From: Blasia pusilla | Taxonomy: Eukaryota; Marchantiophyta; Marchantiopsida; Blasiales | Direction: 5' to 3' | DNA length: 64,000 nt | Assembly: GCA_050084515.1 (NCBI GenBank) | Contig: CM114273.1 | Coordinates: forward strand, 15,748,001 to 15,812,000 | Shown here: positions 45,700-55,995 of the stretch, in pieces | Layout of the letters: each line of letters opens with the position of its first letter | How positions within the stretch are numbered: position 1 is the stretch's first letter | Position numbers and translations under genes: made by a program | Notes under the pieces: generated by a model | Databases searched by the model: none | What the model was told of the DNA's origin: nothing | Seen by the model: the letters and a program-made list of their open reading frames with translations, nothing else

Positions 45700-47100
45700 C
45701 GCCGCAGACTCCGTGCCTTCCTAAGCCGCATCATCGTCATGGCGCAATCCCGCGCTCCAACCGATTGATGCGTGAGAGAAGTGCCGGCTCGGTGCTCTGC
45801 TCCATCTCCTCGGCTGGTGGTGGTCCTCTACCACCACGCCCGGGAAGAACTCCCGACCTCCTTCAGGCCGCCGCCCCAGGCCCTCGGCCTACCTCCGGCG
45901 TGCCCCTCGGCGAAGGTCAAAACATCTATCCCTAGTATGACCATATCTGTGGCAATGGTCACATTGGTCTTTGTGGTGGGGCCATCCTCTGTGGCTCCTG
46001 CGCAATCGGAGGCGCTGGTGGTCCTCTCCCATGCTGTGGGCAGTCTCTCTGCCTATGGGCCCCTCCACACGTCCAACAAGACCACATCGGTCCCTGCTGG
46101 GCAACATATGTAGGTGCGGTCGTTGCCTCATAGGCTCACGGTACCGCCTGCTCTCTAGGCACATTGGCCCGCTCCCGTGGTACTGGTGCTCGCTGTGGCA
46201 CCGGTGGGGTCACCGCCGCTCGTGGACCCGTCGACTCGAGAAAATCCAGCGGTCACTACTTGCTCCTCACTCATGTTGAGCTCAATACGCTCAGACAACT
46301 CAAAGACCACCTTCAATGTGGGCCCATTTGTGTGAATCAAAGACCGCATCTTGGACTCTCCTCCGTAGTTCTCGGTCAAGAACCCCATACCAATCTTTGG
46401 GTCGCTGCGCCTCAGTCCTCCAACGTTGCAATGATCAGCCTCCTCATACGTGTGAATGCCTCTCTCAGACTCTCACCCGATCGTCGCTGAAAATCCTGTA
46501 GACTCTTCAACTTGTCGGTGTGTACGCCCTGGTAGCTCTTCCCCAACCGCCGGAAGAACTCCTTTGTGGGGTTGAATTTGGGTGGACCTCTACCACCGAG
46601 GTCTCTGCCACATTGCTGTGTCACTGTCCTCCTCTCCATCTAGTCTCCGGGCTGATGGTGTGGGTCTCTCTCCTCTCACAATTCCATCATATGCCTCGCG
46701 ACCACTAGTGGACACATACCCTGGAGCCCAATACATCCTCCAGGCATCGATCTCTACTGAATATAGTGATCGAAACTCCATGTAGTCATCCATCGGAGGA
46801 CCCTCCAAATCTTTGGAACAACCCCTTCATGCCATGAAAGGGTTGAACCGTGTCGGGTCCGTATCTCCGGAAGTCGCACCATGTGTCGAACTCGTGGATG
46901 AAATCATCTAAGTCGATGGTGCCCACTGCACCCGAGAAACGACGCATGCCTCGATGGCCCATGTCATCCATCTCCTACCAAGTACTACTGTCTCTGTCGG
47001 TGATCTCGTCACCAGACCCAGTGTCTTGTGATGACGATCCAGTCACGGATGGCTGTCGAGGTAGCTCCTCACTGGTAACCCCTCGGTATCTCACTCCACT
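45700..47100 (-). pseudogene. Gypsy copy B gag
   Basis: Capsid-like MDDMGHRGMRRFSGAVGTIDLDD starts at about 46971 and continues through overlapping frames (SLYSVEIDAWRMYWAPGYVS, ESLREAFTRMRRLIIATL). The zinc knuckle CDHCHRYGHTRDRC lies at about 45930-45970. Several frameshifts break it. Confidence 0.75.
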
Positions 47101-49146
47101 CCGTGTCACACCACTACTACTGCTCGCACTACCCCGTTCTTCCGAACCCTGGAAGAACGCCGTGATGACAAACCCTGTCTCACCCGCTCAAGCACTCAGA
47201 CTCACCAAGAGTCTCCCACACGCCTCACTAGCTCACCTATGCGAACATCAATCCCGTGATGACATACCCGGCCTCACGCACGCTCATCACTCCGGCTCAC
47301 CATGAGCCTCCCAACTGACTCACCGAACCTAGCGACACACTCTCGGGTCATACAGGCGACCCCTACTCGGCAACCGCCGTATATCCACCAACATGCTACA
47401 CATGAAAAGAATCTACACTCGTCACCATCACTGCACCCATCTAGCACCAGCACTCTCAATCACACACGACAAGTGCGGGAAAAGGGACTCGAATGGGTAA
47501 CCTGATCACGCCCTCCAACCTGCTGCACCGTCAATATGCACTCCTCCACATGATATGACAATCTCCGCCACATAACACTCCCCTCGACCAACAAGTCGAT
47601 CCTCCCTTCAACAGATGCGGACAACCCGTCGGCATCATGCACACTGCCCCTCCAGCGTAAACTCTCGCAACGCCCTATGCTCGCCTCAAAAACAACATGT
47701 CACGCCCGCTGCCCAACTTGTCGATCACTCAACACGTCGACATCCTCCCTGCCCTCACGTTGCCCATGCGCACCGCGTTCGCCGGACCGATCTCGTCCGT
47801 CCTACCACGTTCGTTACGACTGTCCGACCGCCGTCGGTGCTACCACGTCGGAAAGAGGGGGGAAGAACTTGGGCCCGCGGCCCTATGCGGCCCCTTGGGC
47901 CCTAAATGCGCGGGGGGACACGCCCGCGGCCCTATGCGGGCCTTAACTGCGTGACAGGGGGGGGGGGGGCCCGCGACCCTATGCGGGCCTCCCACGTCGG
48001 GGGAGGAAAAGGGGGGCGCGCACCTATCACGCGCCCCTTCCGGGGTGGTGGCGCGTCATGCGCCCTTCCGTCCGCCGTCCGCGCCCTAACTCTAGCCGCC
48101 TTTACTTGACAGCCCCCCGGCGGCTGCAAGACCCAACTTGCCCGTTCCTTCTCTTTTGATGCCTTCACTTGCGTACACCCGACGCCCTACCACACGCTAC
48201 ACTCGGCTGCTGTCCCCCAACAATCTGCACCAGCAAAATCTGAGAAAAACGGACAACGCTTCCGCCCACGGCCTTCCGAACAGAAAAATAACACAAAAAT
48301 GACACACACACGTCTCCAGGGGCTCCCCAACCGAGGAAACTCGCTTGCCTACCTGCAAACAACGAATTCCCACCAGCCCCCTGACATCTTTCTCATGTAA
48401 AAATAAAGAGTAGTAAAAACGGCACACCCGGCCTAAAACTCCACTCCTCAATCTACATCGGCATATCGAGCCTCGTCCACCTTGTGCTATCAAGGAATCC
48501 AGACGCTAGCACCCTAGTCCTAGCTCACACACATACAAGGGAGGTGCTCCAACGGCCCAACATGAGAAAGATGGCTTAGGAAAGCCATCTTCCTCTCTTA
48601 TATAGGTTGGGAAGAGCCAAAAGGCTCAAACCCCAAAAATAGCCCTTCCCTTGGTAACCTGCGCGCACAGGTTACCAGGGGCAGGTGACATGGTCAACAA
48701 GTCACCCGGCTGTAAAAGACCTCAACATGAAAGTAAATCGTAAAACGCGTTCTCGACGCAATGAACCTATCCTCAACCTCATCCGACACTGTGGGACAAA
48801 GTTACACTCAAGATAGTCCGCTGGCTCCTACGCCCTATCCACGATAGATCTCGGCCTATCGGCTACTCAGATGTGACAAACTTAGGACCTAGTGTAATAT
48901 ATGCAGACAATATTAGTAGCATCAAGCTTGCTAATATAACCCTATGTTTTATGCTCGTACAAAGCATGTCGAGGTGCACTATCATTTTATCAGAGAGAAA
49001 GTGCTTGCAAGAGAAATTGATCTTGTGTATATAGGTACAGATCAACAAATTGCTAACATCTTTATAAAGGCATTGTCGAGAGATAAGTTTGAGATGTTTA
49101 GAAATGATTTAGGCATTAGAGATATCGATATGAGCTTGAGGGGGAG

Positions 49147-49443
49147 TATTGAAGATTGAGTTACAGACAAGCTCATGAGACACCTGCACTGCTACATTTG
49201 GTACTCACACGAAGTTGGTTAGTCAGTTAAGCGCGATTATCTTAACTAGGATTAGTTAATCATAGTTAGTCTAACCCGAGACTATGGTTAAGGTTATGGT
49301 TAGGGTTGCTTGTACATACCCTATATAATTGAAAAGGGGACCAGCCTCCACTCATTCTCTCATTGCAAATCTCGTTCTCCATTGTGGTGTGTGAGTGTGA
49401 GAGCCGTTTCCCACCAGTTATACTTCTTTAGTAGTTTTCCACA
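49147..49443 (+). repeat. Copia 3' LTR
   Basis: A 297-bp repeat equivalent to 34171-34467, preceded by the polypurine tract at 49138-49146 and followed by the TTTCC target duplicate. Confidence 0.93.
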
Positions 49444-50150
49444 TTTCCTGATTTCCAAAGATAATTCAAGCAAGTAGTCAATTCAGCTATATAACCATCT
49501 CTTGTCCTACTTAATAGGAGTGTTCCTATTCTTGGAGTCCAAGACTATTTCAAACTTCATGTAGGGCAGTCATTGGCTCTGAGCGGTTCTCTCGTATGCT
49601 GTTCCAACAGTTTCAATATGAGTAGATTACTTGGAGAGTGATACCACTTCACCTACCATCATTCATTTAATAAACTCTAAAACCTATGCCAACAAACAAT
49701 ATTTTCAACTACATAAGGGATCTTTCCTACCACTCAATAGTGATTCCCTACTAGGCTGTTGCAATAATTTCAATCTAAGTAGAGTACTTGCAGTGCTCAT
49801 ATCATTATACATAGCAGTTCCCATTTCCTGATTTCCAAAGGCAATTCCAGCAAACAGTCAATTCGGCTACATAACCATCTCTCCTACTACTCAATAGTAG
49901 TGTTCCTATTCTTGGAGTCTAAGGCTATTTGACACTTCCTGTAAGGCAATCACTGGCTGCGATTCCTTGGTAGGTTGTTGCGAAAGTTTAAATGTGAGTA
50001 GAGTACTTGAAGTGGCGATAACACTCTACGTGGAGATTTCCATTTCCTGACTTCTAATGCTACTCCAATCAGCAGTGAATTCAACTGCTTAAGACATTTC
50101 TCCTACCACTCAATACAGATATAGGTGTTCTTATTTGTAGTCTCAAACAT
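49444..50150. repeat. Diverged repeat array, right part
   Basis: Units beginning CATTTCCTGATTTCCAAAG..AATTC (49444, 49823, and about 50040) share CAGTCAATTC-GCTACATAACCATCTCTCCTAC, GTGTTCCTATTCTTGGAGTC and TGAGTAGAGTACTTG. A partial unit lies at 49690-49810. There are about four copies with variable deletions, continuing the array seen at 33995-34170. Confidence 0.7.
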
Positions 50151-51381
50151 GCAAATACATGGTTGAGACTGTTGGAACAATTTTAACATCCAAAATTAGA
50201 AACTGGCCTACTCAGGTGACGAACATGTATTCTAGCTAGTGAATGCTGTCATGTGCTCTGGTGTGTGATAAAACCTGCCGTTCCATTGCCTGCCACTTCT
50301 ACCAAGAATATATATGTCATTTGGCCATTGCTGCAAGCCATTAGCAAGCGAACGTAGGATTATTATGCTACATATAGCTCCTTAACATTCATCCATAATA
50401 AAGTAACAACATAAGCTCAAGGTACATAGACCCAACTTAGTTAAGCTAGATCCTATGTTGGATGTGAGCAAGAACACTTATAGTGCTAAGACCATCCTAC
50501 CTATCAATGCTCATATGTTGTAGTCTGAAGGCTATAGAAATGTTCGTGCTATAGGATCTAGGGGCTTTTGCAACAAGCACTAAATCCATGTACATGATAC
50601 TTCATCTTGTTCCTTAATAGAATTGTTCCTGCCCATAGTCTTGAATATACGTATTAACATGCATACAATTCTATTGATAATATTGGTACATTTGCACCAA
50701 ACGGTTTTGTTAGAGGTTGTTGTGACTGCTACAATAACACTAGATCATGAGCTAGTTTGTTAGTTCCTTGGCAATTTGAATTGCCTATACTTCAAAAGTT
50801 TACTTTGCTTAAGGTGACATGAGCTCCATGATATGAGGGGTACCTAAGAAGCTTTCCATCTGCAAGACCAATTCTAAACTCAGTCACCAGACTAAGTAGG
50901 CAACTTATCTTTCATCTAAGTTGCTTAGGATTACTCAACCATTCTAGTGAAGACATCTAGTGGAATGCATCTTGTGACTCTGAGTTTACCACCCAAGTTG
51001 ATATGCCCTTGATAATATAAGTGAACTTGAGTAATGATCCTTATTCTCTAGTAATGCCTATGAAATTCAATGACATGTAGATTGTATACCTGTCCCTCTT
51101 GAAATACACTTGTAGGCACAGTGAAACTACATTAAATTCACCTTGTGCAACTCATGTACGTCACCTCTGCAGTTTCAACTCTGCCCATCATTCTAAGCAT
51201 CATAACCTGGTAGTAGTTTTAGACTTAAAGTGACTACAATATGGGAAGTTTCCTCAACCAAACTCGTGTAGAAGAACCCACCCAGCTACTGCCAAGAGAG
51301 CCTATTTGTTAAACAAACGAGATTGATCAAGCTTAAAAGTTCCACAACGAAAAAGGTTGCTCTATTTAGAACTTTAGCCTG
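50151..51381. other. No gene seen; probable Helitron 5' flank or intergenic
   Basis: No open frame with motifs was found. The Helitron gene begins somewhere near its right end, but I cannot locate the element's 5' TC terminus by eye. Confidence 0.4.
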
Positions 51382-51458
51382 TAAGGTTGGCATTTCTCAG
51401 ATATGTACATAAAAAATGCCAAGGTTGGCATTTCTCACATATGTACATAAAAAATTGG
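51382..51458. repeat. 39-bp tandem duplication
   Basis: AAGGTTGGCATTTCTCAGAT... at 51382 is repeated at 51421 with one change (CAGAT/CACAT). It lies at the start of the Helitron reading frame. Confidence 0.85.
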
Positions 51459-52086
51459 AAATCATCTTGTTGCCTCTCAATAAAGCAGATGCAGTGCTGT
51501 GGGTACCGTAGTTATGTACAATATTGCAGCTCACGCTCATGTATGTGTTTACTCGAGTCTAATTGCAATCTTCCATATGCTTTATGGAATGGTTTCTTAA
51601 GAGACTATATATCTCCCCAACCTGGTAAATTCTATGTGTGTGACATTTGCATTGCGGATAAACCACGCACACATGTCAATGTATACGTGACCCCGTCCTA
51701 CATCCGCTCAGTCCTTAGCATCGATCCCTTGGAGATGCAACTTTTATCTATTTTTGATTCCAAAATAGGTGTTGAGAGGAAGTTTAATGGTTTTCATAGA
51801 GGGTTTGTTTCCATGAATTCCCTTCTGGACTCTCCTTTAATAGGCTTCAACCTAGCAAACAGGCCGCGTGACAAATACTCACATGTACCATATGTTTTAA
51901 GGTAGATTATGTGCATTAACTTGCAAGTTAATCAGTTGTTCAAAGATTATAGGACCCTTATAGAGCTGCCAAACCCATCATCTGGTTTGATCGTCCTACC
52001 TCCATCTTCAATGCAAACCATACTAAAATTATCTCAAGAAAAAAAGGCCAGGTAACTTACAACATGAACAATGACCCTTATCACCT

Positions 52087-52208
52087 TGTCGTGCGCATAC
52101 ATATTGCTACACAACATACATCGTTGGTCACATCTACACCACACAACACCGATCTTCCCCACACATGTACAAAAATCAACTCATACATATACATGGAGAT
52201 CACACAAC
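52087..52208 (-). repeat. Gypsy C terminal block B2
   Basis: The outer 122 bp at the element's 3' end (starts TGTCGTGCGC on +, ends ATCACACAAC). It is the same sequence as B1 (52700-52837) except for a small deletion around ACACGGGTCGATCC. Its outer edge abuts the target duplicate. Confidence 0.85.
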
Positions 52209-52697
52209 AAAAATAAAGAGTAGTAAAAACGGCACACCCGGCCTAAAACTCCACTCCTCAATCTACATCGGCATATCGAGCCTCGTCCACCTTGTGTTAT
52301 CAAGGAATCCGGACGCTAGCACCGTAGTCCTATCTCACACACATACAAGGGAGGTGCTCCAACGGCCCAACATGAGAAAGATGGCTTAGGAAAGCCATCT
52401 TCCTCTCTTATATAGGGTTGGGAAGAGCCAAAAGGCTCTTCCCCTAAAAATAGCCCTCCCTTGGTAACTCTTGGCGCAAGACAAAAGTTACTCTTCAGGG
52501 GCGGGTGACCTCGTCAACAAGTCACCCGGCTGTAAAAGACCTCAACATGAAAGTTATCAAAAACGACGTTCCTGACACAATGGACCTATTCTCAACTTCA
52601 TCCGACACCGTGGGACAAAGTTACACTCAAGATAGTCCGCTGGCTCCTACGCCCTATCCACGATAGATCTTGGCCTATCGACTACTCAGATTTGACA
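52209..52697 (-). repeat. Gypsy C terminal block A2
   Basis: A 489-bp copy of A1 (62625-63104), also present in copy B (48399-48878). On - it starts TGTCAAATCTGAG and has a TATA box (CCCTATATAAGAG). A2 plus B2 together (611 bp) have TG...CA ends like a complete LTR. Confidence 0.88.
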
Positions 52698-52699
52698 GC

Positions 52700-52837
52700 T
52701 GTCGTGCGCATACATATTGCTACACAACATACATCGCTGGTCCCATCTACACCACACAACACCGATCTTTCCCACACACGGGTCGATCCACACATGTACA
52801 AAAATCAACTCATACATATACATGGAGATCACACAAC
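52700..52837 (-). repeat. Gypsy C terminal block B1
   Basis: 138 bp beginning TGTCGTGCGCATACATATTGC on +, identical in plan to B2. It is separated from A2 by GC and lies directly after the purine-rich AGCTAGGGGGGCG tract (- strand, 52838-52850). The matching block is not found next to A1 at the element's other end. Confidence 0.85.
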
Positions 52838-52850
52838 CGCCCCCCTAGCT
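52838..52850 (-). promoter_or_regulatory. Candidate polypurine tract of gypsy C
   Basis: On -, AGCTAGGGGGGCG precedes B1. A purine run here would prime plus-strand DNA synthesis. Its placement before B1 rather than A2 is odd for a simple LTR element. Confidence 0.45.
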
Positions 52851-52919
52851 GGCAGTTGGATCCCCCCAACTCTAGATAGAAAATATCACATCTCTCTGAC
52901 ATGACCTACAACCCTATAC

Positions 52920-53056
52920 ACATCTCGGACATATCCATCGTCCCGTGGGAACCACATCAAGAGGGGGGGGGTCAGACATGACATATGCCACCCTCGAGAA
53001 CAACCATCACATACCAATATGGTGGCTGCACCCCTCGCAGATCCGTACAACATACA
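52920..53056 (-). pseudogene. PHD-finger-like domain at the integrase C terminus
   Basis: The reverse strand reads CMLYGSARGAATILVCDGC, then SRGWHMSCLTPP, then after a one-base slip in a G9 run, VPTGRWICPRC. The spacing is that of a C4HC3 PHD finger (CX2CX10-14CX2CX4HX2C...WXCX2C), with Tyr replacing the second Cys. The run VCDGCSRGWHMSCLTPPL is very characteristic. PHD fingers bind histone H3 tails. Following a DDE integrase, it could guide insertion, as chromodomains do in chromoviruses; that is inference. The first zinc site is damaged in this copy. Confidence 0.75.
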
Positions 53057-53109
53057 CCTTAAGCTTGTAGGTACCACTGCCAAGCTCGGATCCACCATCC
53101 CACCTACGT

Positions 53110-54460
53110 TCAAAAGATGACATGGTGCACAATTGCGCACATGATCCTTCCAAACCATACCATCCCGTCCCTCCAACTTGAGGACTCCGGTCGGTAATAC
53201 CTCGCGCACACGTAGGATCGTGCGCCCTGCAGTGAAATCTAGCGTCGTGGGTGCCGCCTGCTATAAATACACGTAATCTCCAGGATGAAACCTCCTAATC
53301 CCTCGACAATAACCTCCTCCACGAATGGTCGTGTATCTCAATGTATCTATATGCTGGGCAATATGTAAGTTCTCAAAGGCCATAGGCATAACTCTAGGAA
53401 AAACTTATGCCCTCTGAGAACATGCTTGTACCCACACATCTGGATCATCAAGATCTAACACCTCCGCCATATCACGTCGAATTGCTGCAGGTAAATCTGG
53501 CTCTCCCCCAAAGAGCAAAAAGTATGGTGGAAATGACGCCAAGGATGCGTGCCGACTAAAGTGATAAACCATAGCCAACCATGACAACTGTAGGTCCCAC
53601 TCCCTCAACTGTCCCCGCTGCAAGCCATACTTGCGCAATCCTCTCTCTACCGTTTGTACCACTCTCTCCGCCAACCCATCCACCTCAAGATGATCTCTGG
53701 ATGTGTTGCGGTGATCTATCAGTGCATGATCACACAAGGCCTGAAACTCTCCCCTGAACTCGGTACCCTAGTCAGTCAACACCTCCGCCGGTGCACCAAA
53801 GTGACTAAGCACACGATCTAGAAACGCATAAGCTGTTCCCTCGCTCGCCTTGTCTGGTAGAGCCACCAACTCTATCCACTTGGAGAAATGGTCCACCATG
53901 ACCAACACGTATCTATGATGTCATCCCGTCAATGGCAAAGGTCCCGCAAAGTCTAAACTCCACTGATAACCTAAACCCATAATCGGAAAAGGATGTAACT
54001 GCGGAGTGGGAGCATTGAAGGATGCTCGCACTCTGTCACATACCATACATCTGGCCACAAACTGCTGTAGCCTAGTATGCATGCCACGCCACCAATACTG
54101 AACTTGGAGTAAGCTGTAAGTACGCTTTACTCCAAAATGTCCCAACTCCTCATGGGCATGTCGCACTATACGTGCTCGTTGGGAAGGATGGGGTACCACT
54201 CGTATCCTACCATCTCCCCATACTCGCAAAATATGAGTCCCCTCCCACCTGAACCTCTTGGCTCTCTGTAGGATCCGATCCCGCTCCCTAGCACTCACTG
54301 TACTTGCAATGATGCGAGTGCGCAAGAACTCCACAACCTCCACGTCGTTATGGATATCACGACCACCTGTTGCCTCCTCACTAACTTCCGGATCCAAAGA
54401 CTCATCATCCAACCCCACCACTACAGTCATCACCTGTGGCTGACCTGCCATAGTCAACCA
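53110..54460 (-). pseudogene. Gypsy C integrase (zinc H2C2, DDE core, C-terminal domain)
   Basis: It reads from 54457: HAHEELGHFGVKRTYSLLQ...CMVCDRV (HHCC zinc), YQWSLDFAGPLPLTG (first D), VLTD-GTEFRGEF with a stop at about 53770 (second D), and DGLAERVVQTVERGLRKYG (E). The C-terminal part PGDYVYL...RTILRVREVLPTGVLKLEG resembles the GPY/F-type domain. Stops also lie at about 53925 and 53263. It is a normal Ty3/gypsy integrase in plan, which would join element ends to target DNA. The PHD-like finger follows in frame. Confidence 0.88.
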
Positions 54461-54481
54461 ACAAAGATACGCAGATGCATG

Positions 54482-55130
54482 TCAACCGAGCACCATCTCC
54501 TCATCAGTCTCTCCGTGCCATCGAGCTCCCGTGTCCTCTCTCTGACTTAGACATGGGTTACGACTCAACCCATCCGCATCCTGGTTCAGCCGACCTGGCC
54601 CATGAACCACCTCAAACTCATACTCCTGTAGTAATAGAGCCCACCTGGCAAGCTTTCCCATAAGCTTGTCGGACTCCATCAACCACCTCAACGGTTGACG
54701 ATCAGTGATAAGTGTGAAAGGGTTGCCGAATAAATAGCACCTGAAATGTGCCACGGCCCACACTACAGCCAAGCACTCTCCCTCGTAGGAGTTGTACTTC
54801 GCCTCTACCATGTTGTTCGATCAGCTCGTGTAAGCCACAACAAACTCCCTCTCCTCGTCATCCCTCTGAGTAAGCACTGCTCCTAGACCCAACATGCTCC
54901 AATCCGTATGTAACTGGAATGGGCGACCCCTAATCAGTCTCTGTAAAATGGGTGAGGACGCGTCAACTTTGTCCTTGAGCTCCTGAAATGCTCGCTCCTG
55001 ATCATCTCCCCACAACCAAACCTGATCAAGTCTCGTCAACAAAGTCAAAGACTTTGCGATTGCACTAAAACCCTTGACATACCGTTGATAGAAGTTTGCC
55101 AGTCCAAGAAATGCTCGGACTCGACTCACA
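54482..55130 (-). pseudogene. Gypsy C RNase H and RT connection
   Basis: RVRAFLGLANFYQRYVKGFSAIAKSL (RT-RNase H connection), then FQLHTDWSMLGLGAVLTQRDD, EAKYNSYEGECLAVVWAV, FTLITDRQPLRWLM and GRLNQDADGLSRNP. These are the acidic RNase H residues in order. A stop interrupts near 54815. This region is contiguous with RT upstream (55172-55987) after a stop at about 55170. Confidence 0.9.
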
Positions 55131-55171
55131 TCTGTAGGGCGTGGAATCTGCGCAATAGCCTCAACCTTTGT

Positions 55172-55990
55172 CTATTGAACGCCTAACCCACTTGGATATA
55201 TGGTGTGTCCCAAGTACTCAATTTGCTCCTGAAAGAATTTGCACTTGCCTGGATGTAACTTCAGTCCATGTAACTGCAATCGCCGAAACACCTCCTCCAA
55301 GTGTCGCTCATGCTCCTCAACCGTGGAACTGAAGATAAGAATTTCATCTATGTAACATCGTACAAAATCCAAGCCAGCCAGAATCCTATCCATCACTCTC
55401 TGAAACTCTGCAGGCGCGTTCTTCAACCCAAATGGTAAGAACCGCCACTGATACAAGAAATCTCTCCCGAACCGATCTATCCCCCATAATGCTTTCTTCT
55501 CCCTATCTTCCAACCTGATAGGAAGCTGATGATAGCCAACATGGAGATCTAAAGTACTGAAGATCTTTGCATGCCCTACCGCATCAAAGATCTCCTCACG
55601 AGTAGGCATGGCGTTCCGATCTGACCTCGTCTGTCGGTTGATAGGACGGTAATCTCCACACATCCGCCTATATGTCCAATTGCCATACATATCCTTCTTC
55701 TCCGGCATGATTGTGGGAGATGCATACTCCCCATGTGATAACTCCACAAGTCTTGTCTCCAACAAGTCCTGACTCTTGCTCTGAATCAAGGCTCGCTCCA
55801 TATCAGAATACCTATAGGGTCGACGAAAGATCCGTGTATCACTAGCCAACTCAATCCGTATCCCGGGACCCTTCAACGTATCCAAGTCTCTCATACTGAA
55901 GGCAAAACAATTGACATGCCCTCTCTGAAACCATGAACTCGCCGTCGCTCTCCTCCTATCAACTTGAGACCTATCACAGGCTCCCAAGTC
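55172..55990 (-). pseudogene. Gypsy C reverse transcriptase, YIDE active site
   Basis: It is an open frame with RRMCGDYRPINR, IFSTLDLHVGYHQLPIR, FLYQWRFLPFGLKNAPAEFQ, CYIDEILIFSSTVEEHERH and KCKFFQEQIEYLGHTIYPSG. The active site YIDE has Glu where YIDD is expected, so it is probably inactive. Copy A still shows YIDD. The frame is preceded by the methyltransferase-RT linker. Confidence 0.92.
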
Positions 55991-55995
55991 TCCGT

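Larger units (their letters stand above)
42709..48878 (-). mobile_element. Ty3/gypsy copy B, internally deleted (gag-PR-DNMT only)
   Basis: The ends are TGTCGTGCGC (42709) and GATGTGACA (48878), flanked by the exact 4-bp duplication AACT (42705-42708 and 48879-48882). Removing it restores Copia RNase H. On -, the order is A1 terminal repeat (48878-48399), leader, gag (about 47100-45700), protease (45643-44650), methyltransferase (44637-43240) and a short stub. RT, nearly all of RNase H and the integrase are missing. At 42829 the terminal sequence jumps into RNase H, and near 42890 it jumps to the methyltransferase-RT linker. It would depend on another element to move. Confidence 0.9.
42480..49140 (+). 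pseudogene. Copia RNase H, split by gypsy copy B
   Basis: The left half (about 42495-42708) reads DADWAGSVSDRQSTSDYSFTW, WASKKQPTVALSSTKAEYRGA and EAVWFHRLL. The right half (48883-49140) continues LGPSVIYADNISSIKLAN, then ARTKHVEVHYHFIREKV and QQIANIFIKALSRDKF. The join is interrupted exactly at AACT by gypsy copy B (42709-48878). The polypurine tract GAGGGGGAG follows. RNase H would remove the RNA template during reverse transcription. Confidence 0.9.
34171..49443 (+). mobile_element. Full-length Ty1/Copia retrotransposon with two nested insertions
   Basis: Two 297-bp LTRs (34171-34467 and 49147-49443) begin TATTGAAGATTG and end TTTTCCAC(G/A). They are flanked by the 5-bp duplication TTTCC (34166-34170 and 49444-49448). 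A primer-binding site (34468) and a polypurine tract (49138-49146) abut them. The order gag, protease, integrase, RT and RNase H is Copia-type. The two LTRs differ at about 26 positions by eye (8-9%), an old insertion. It is interrupted at 37257-41106 and 42709-48878; without these it is about 5.25 kb. Stops and lost catalytic residues show it is dead. Confidence 0.95.

Noticed and set aside
47700-48110. GC-rich open frames in the gypsy B leader
   Set aside because: Caused by GC-rich tracts and a G10 run in a non-coding leader also present in copy C; no conserved frame.
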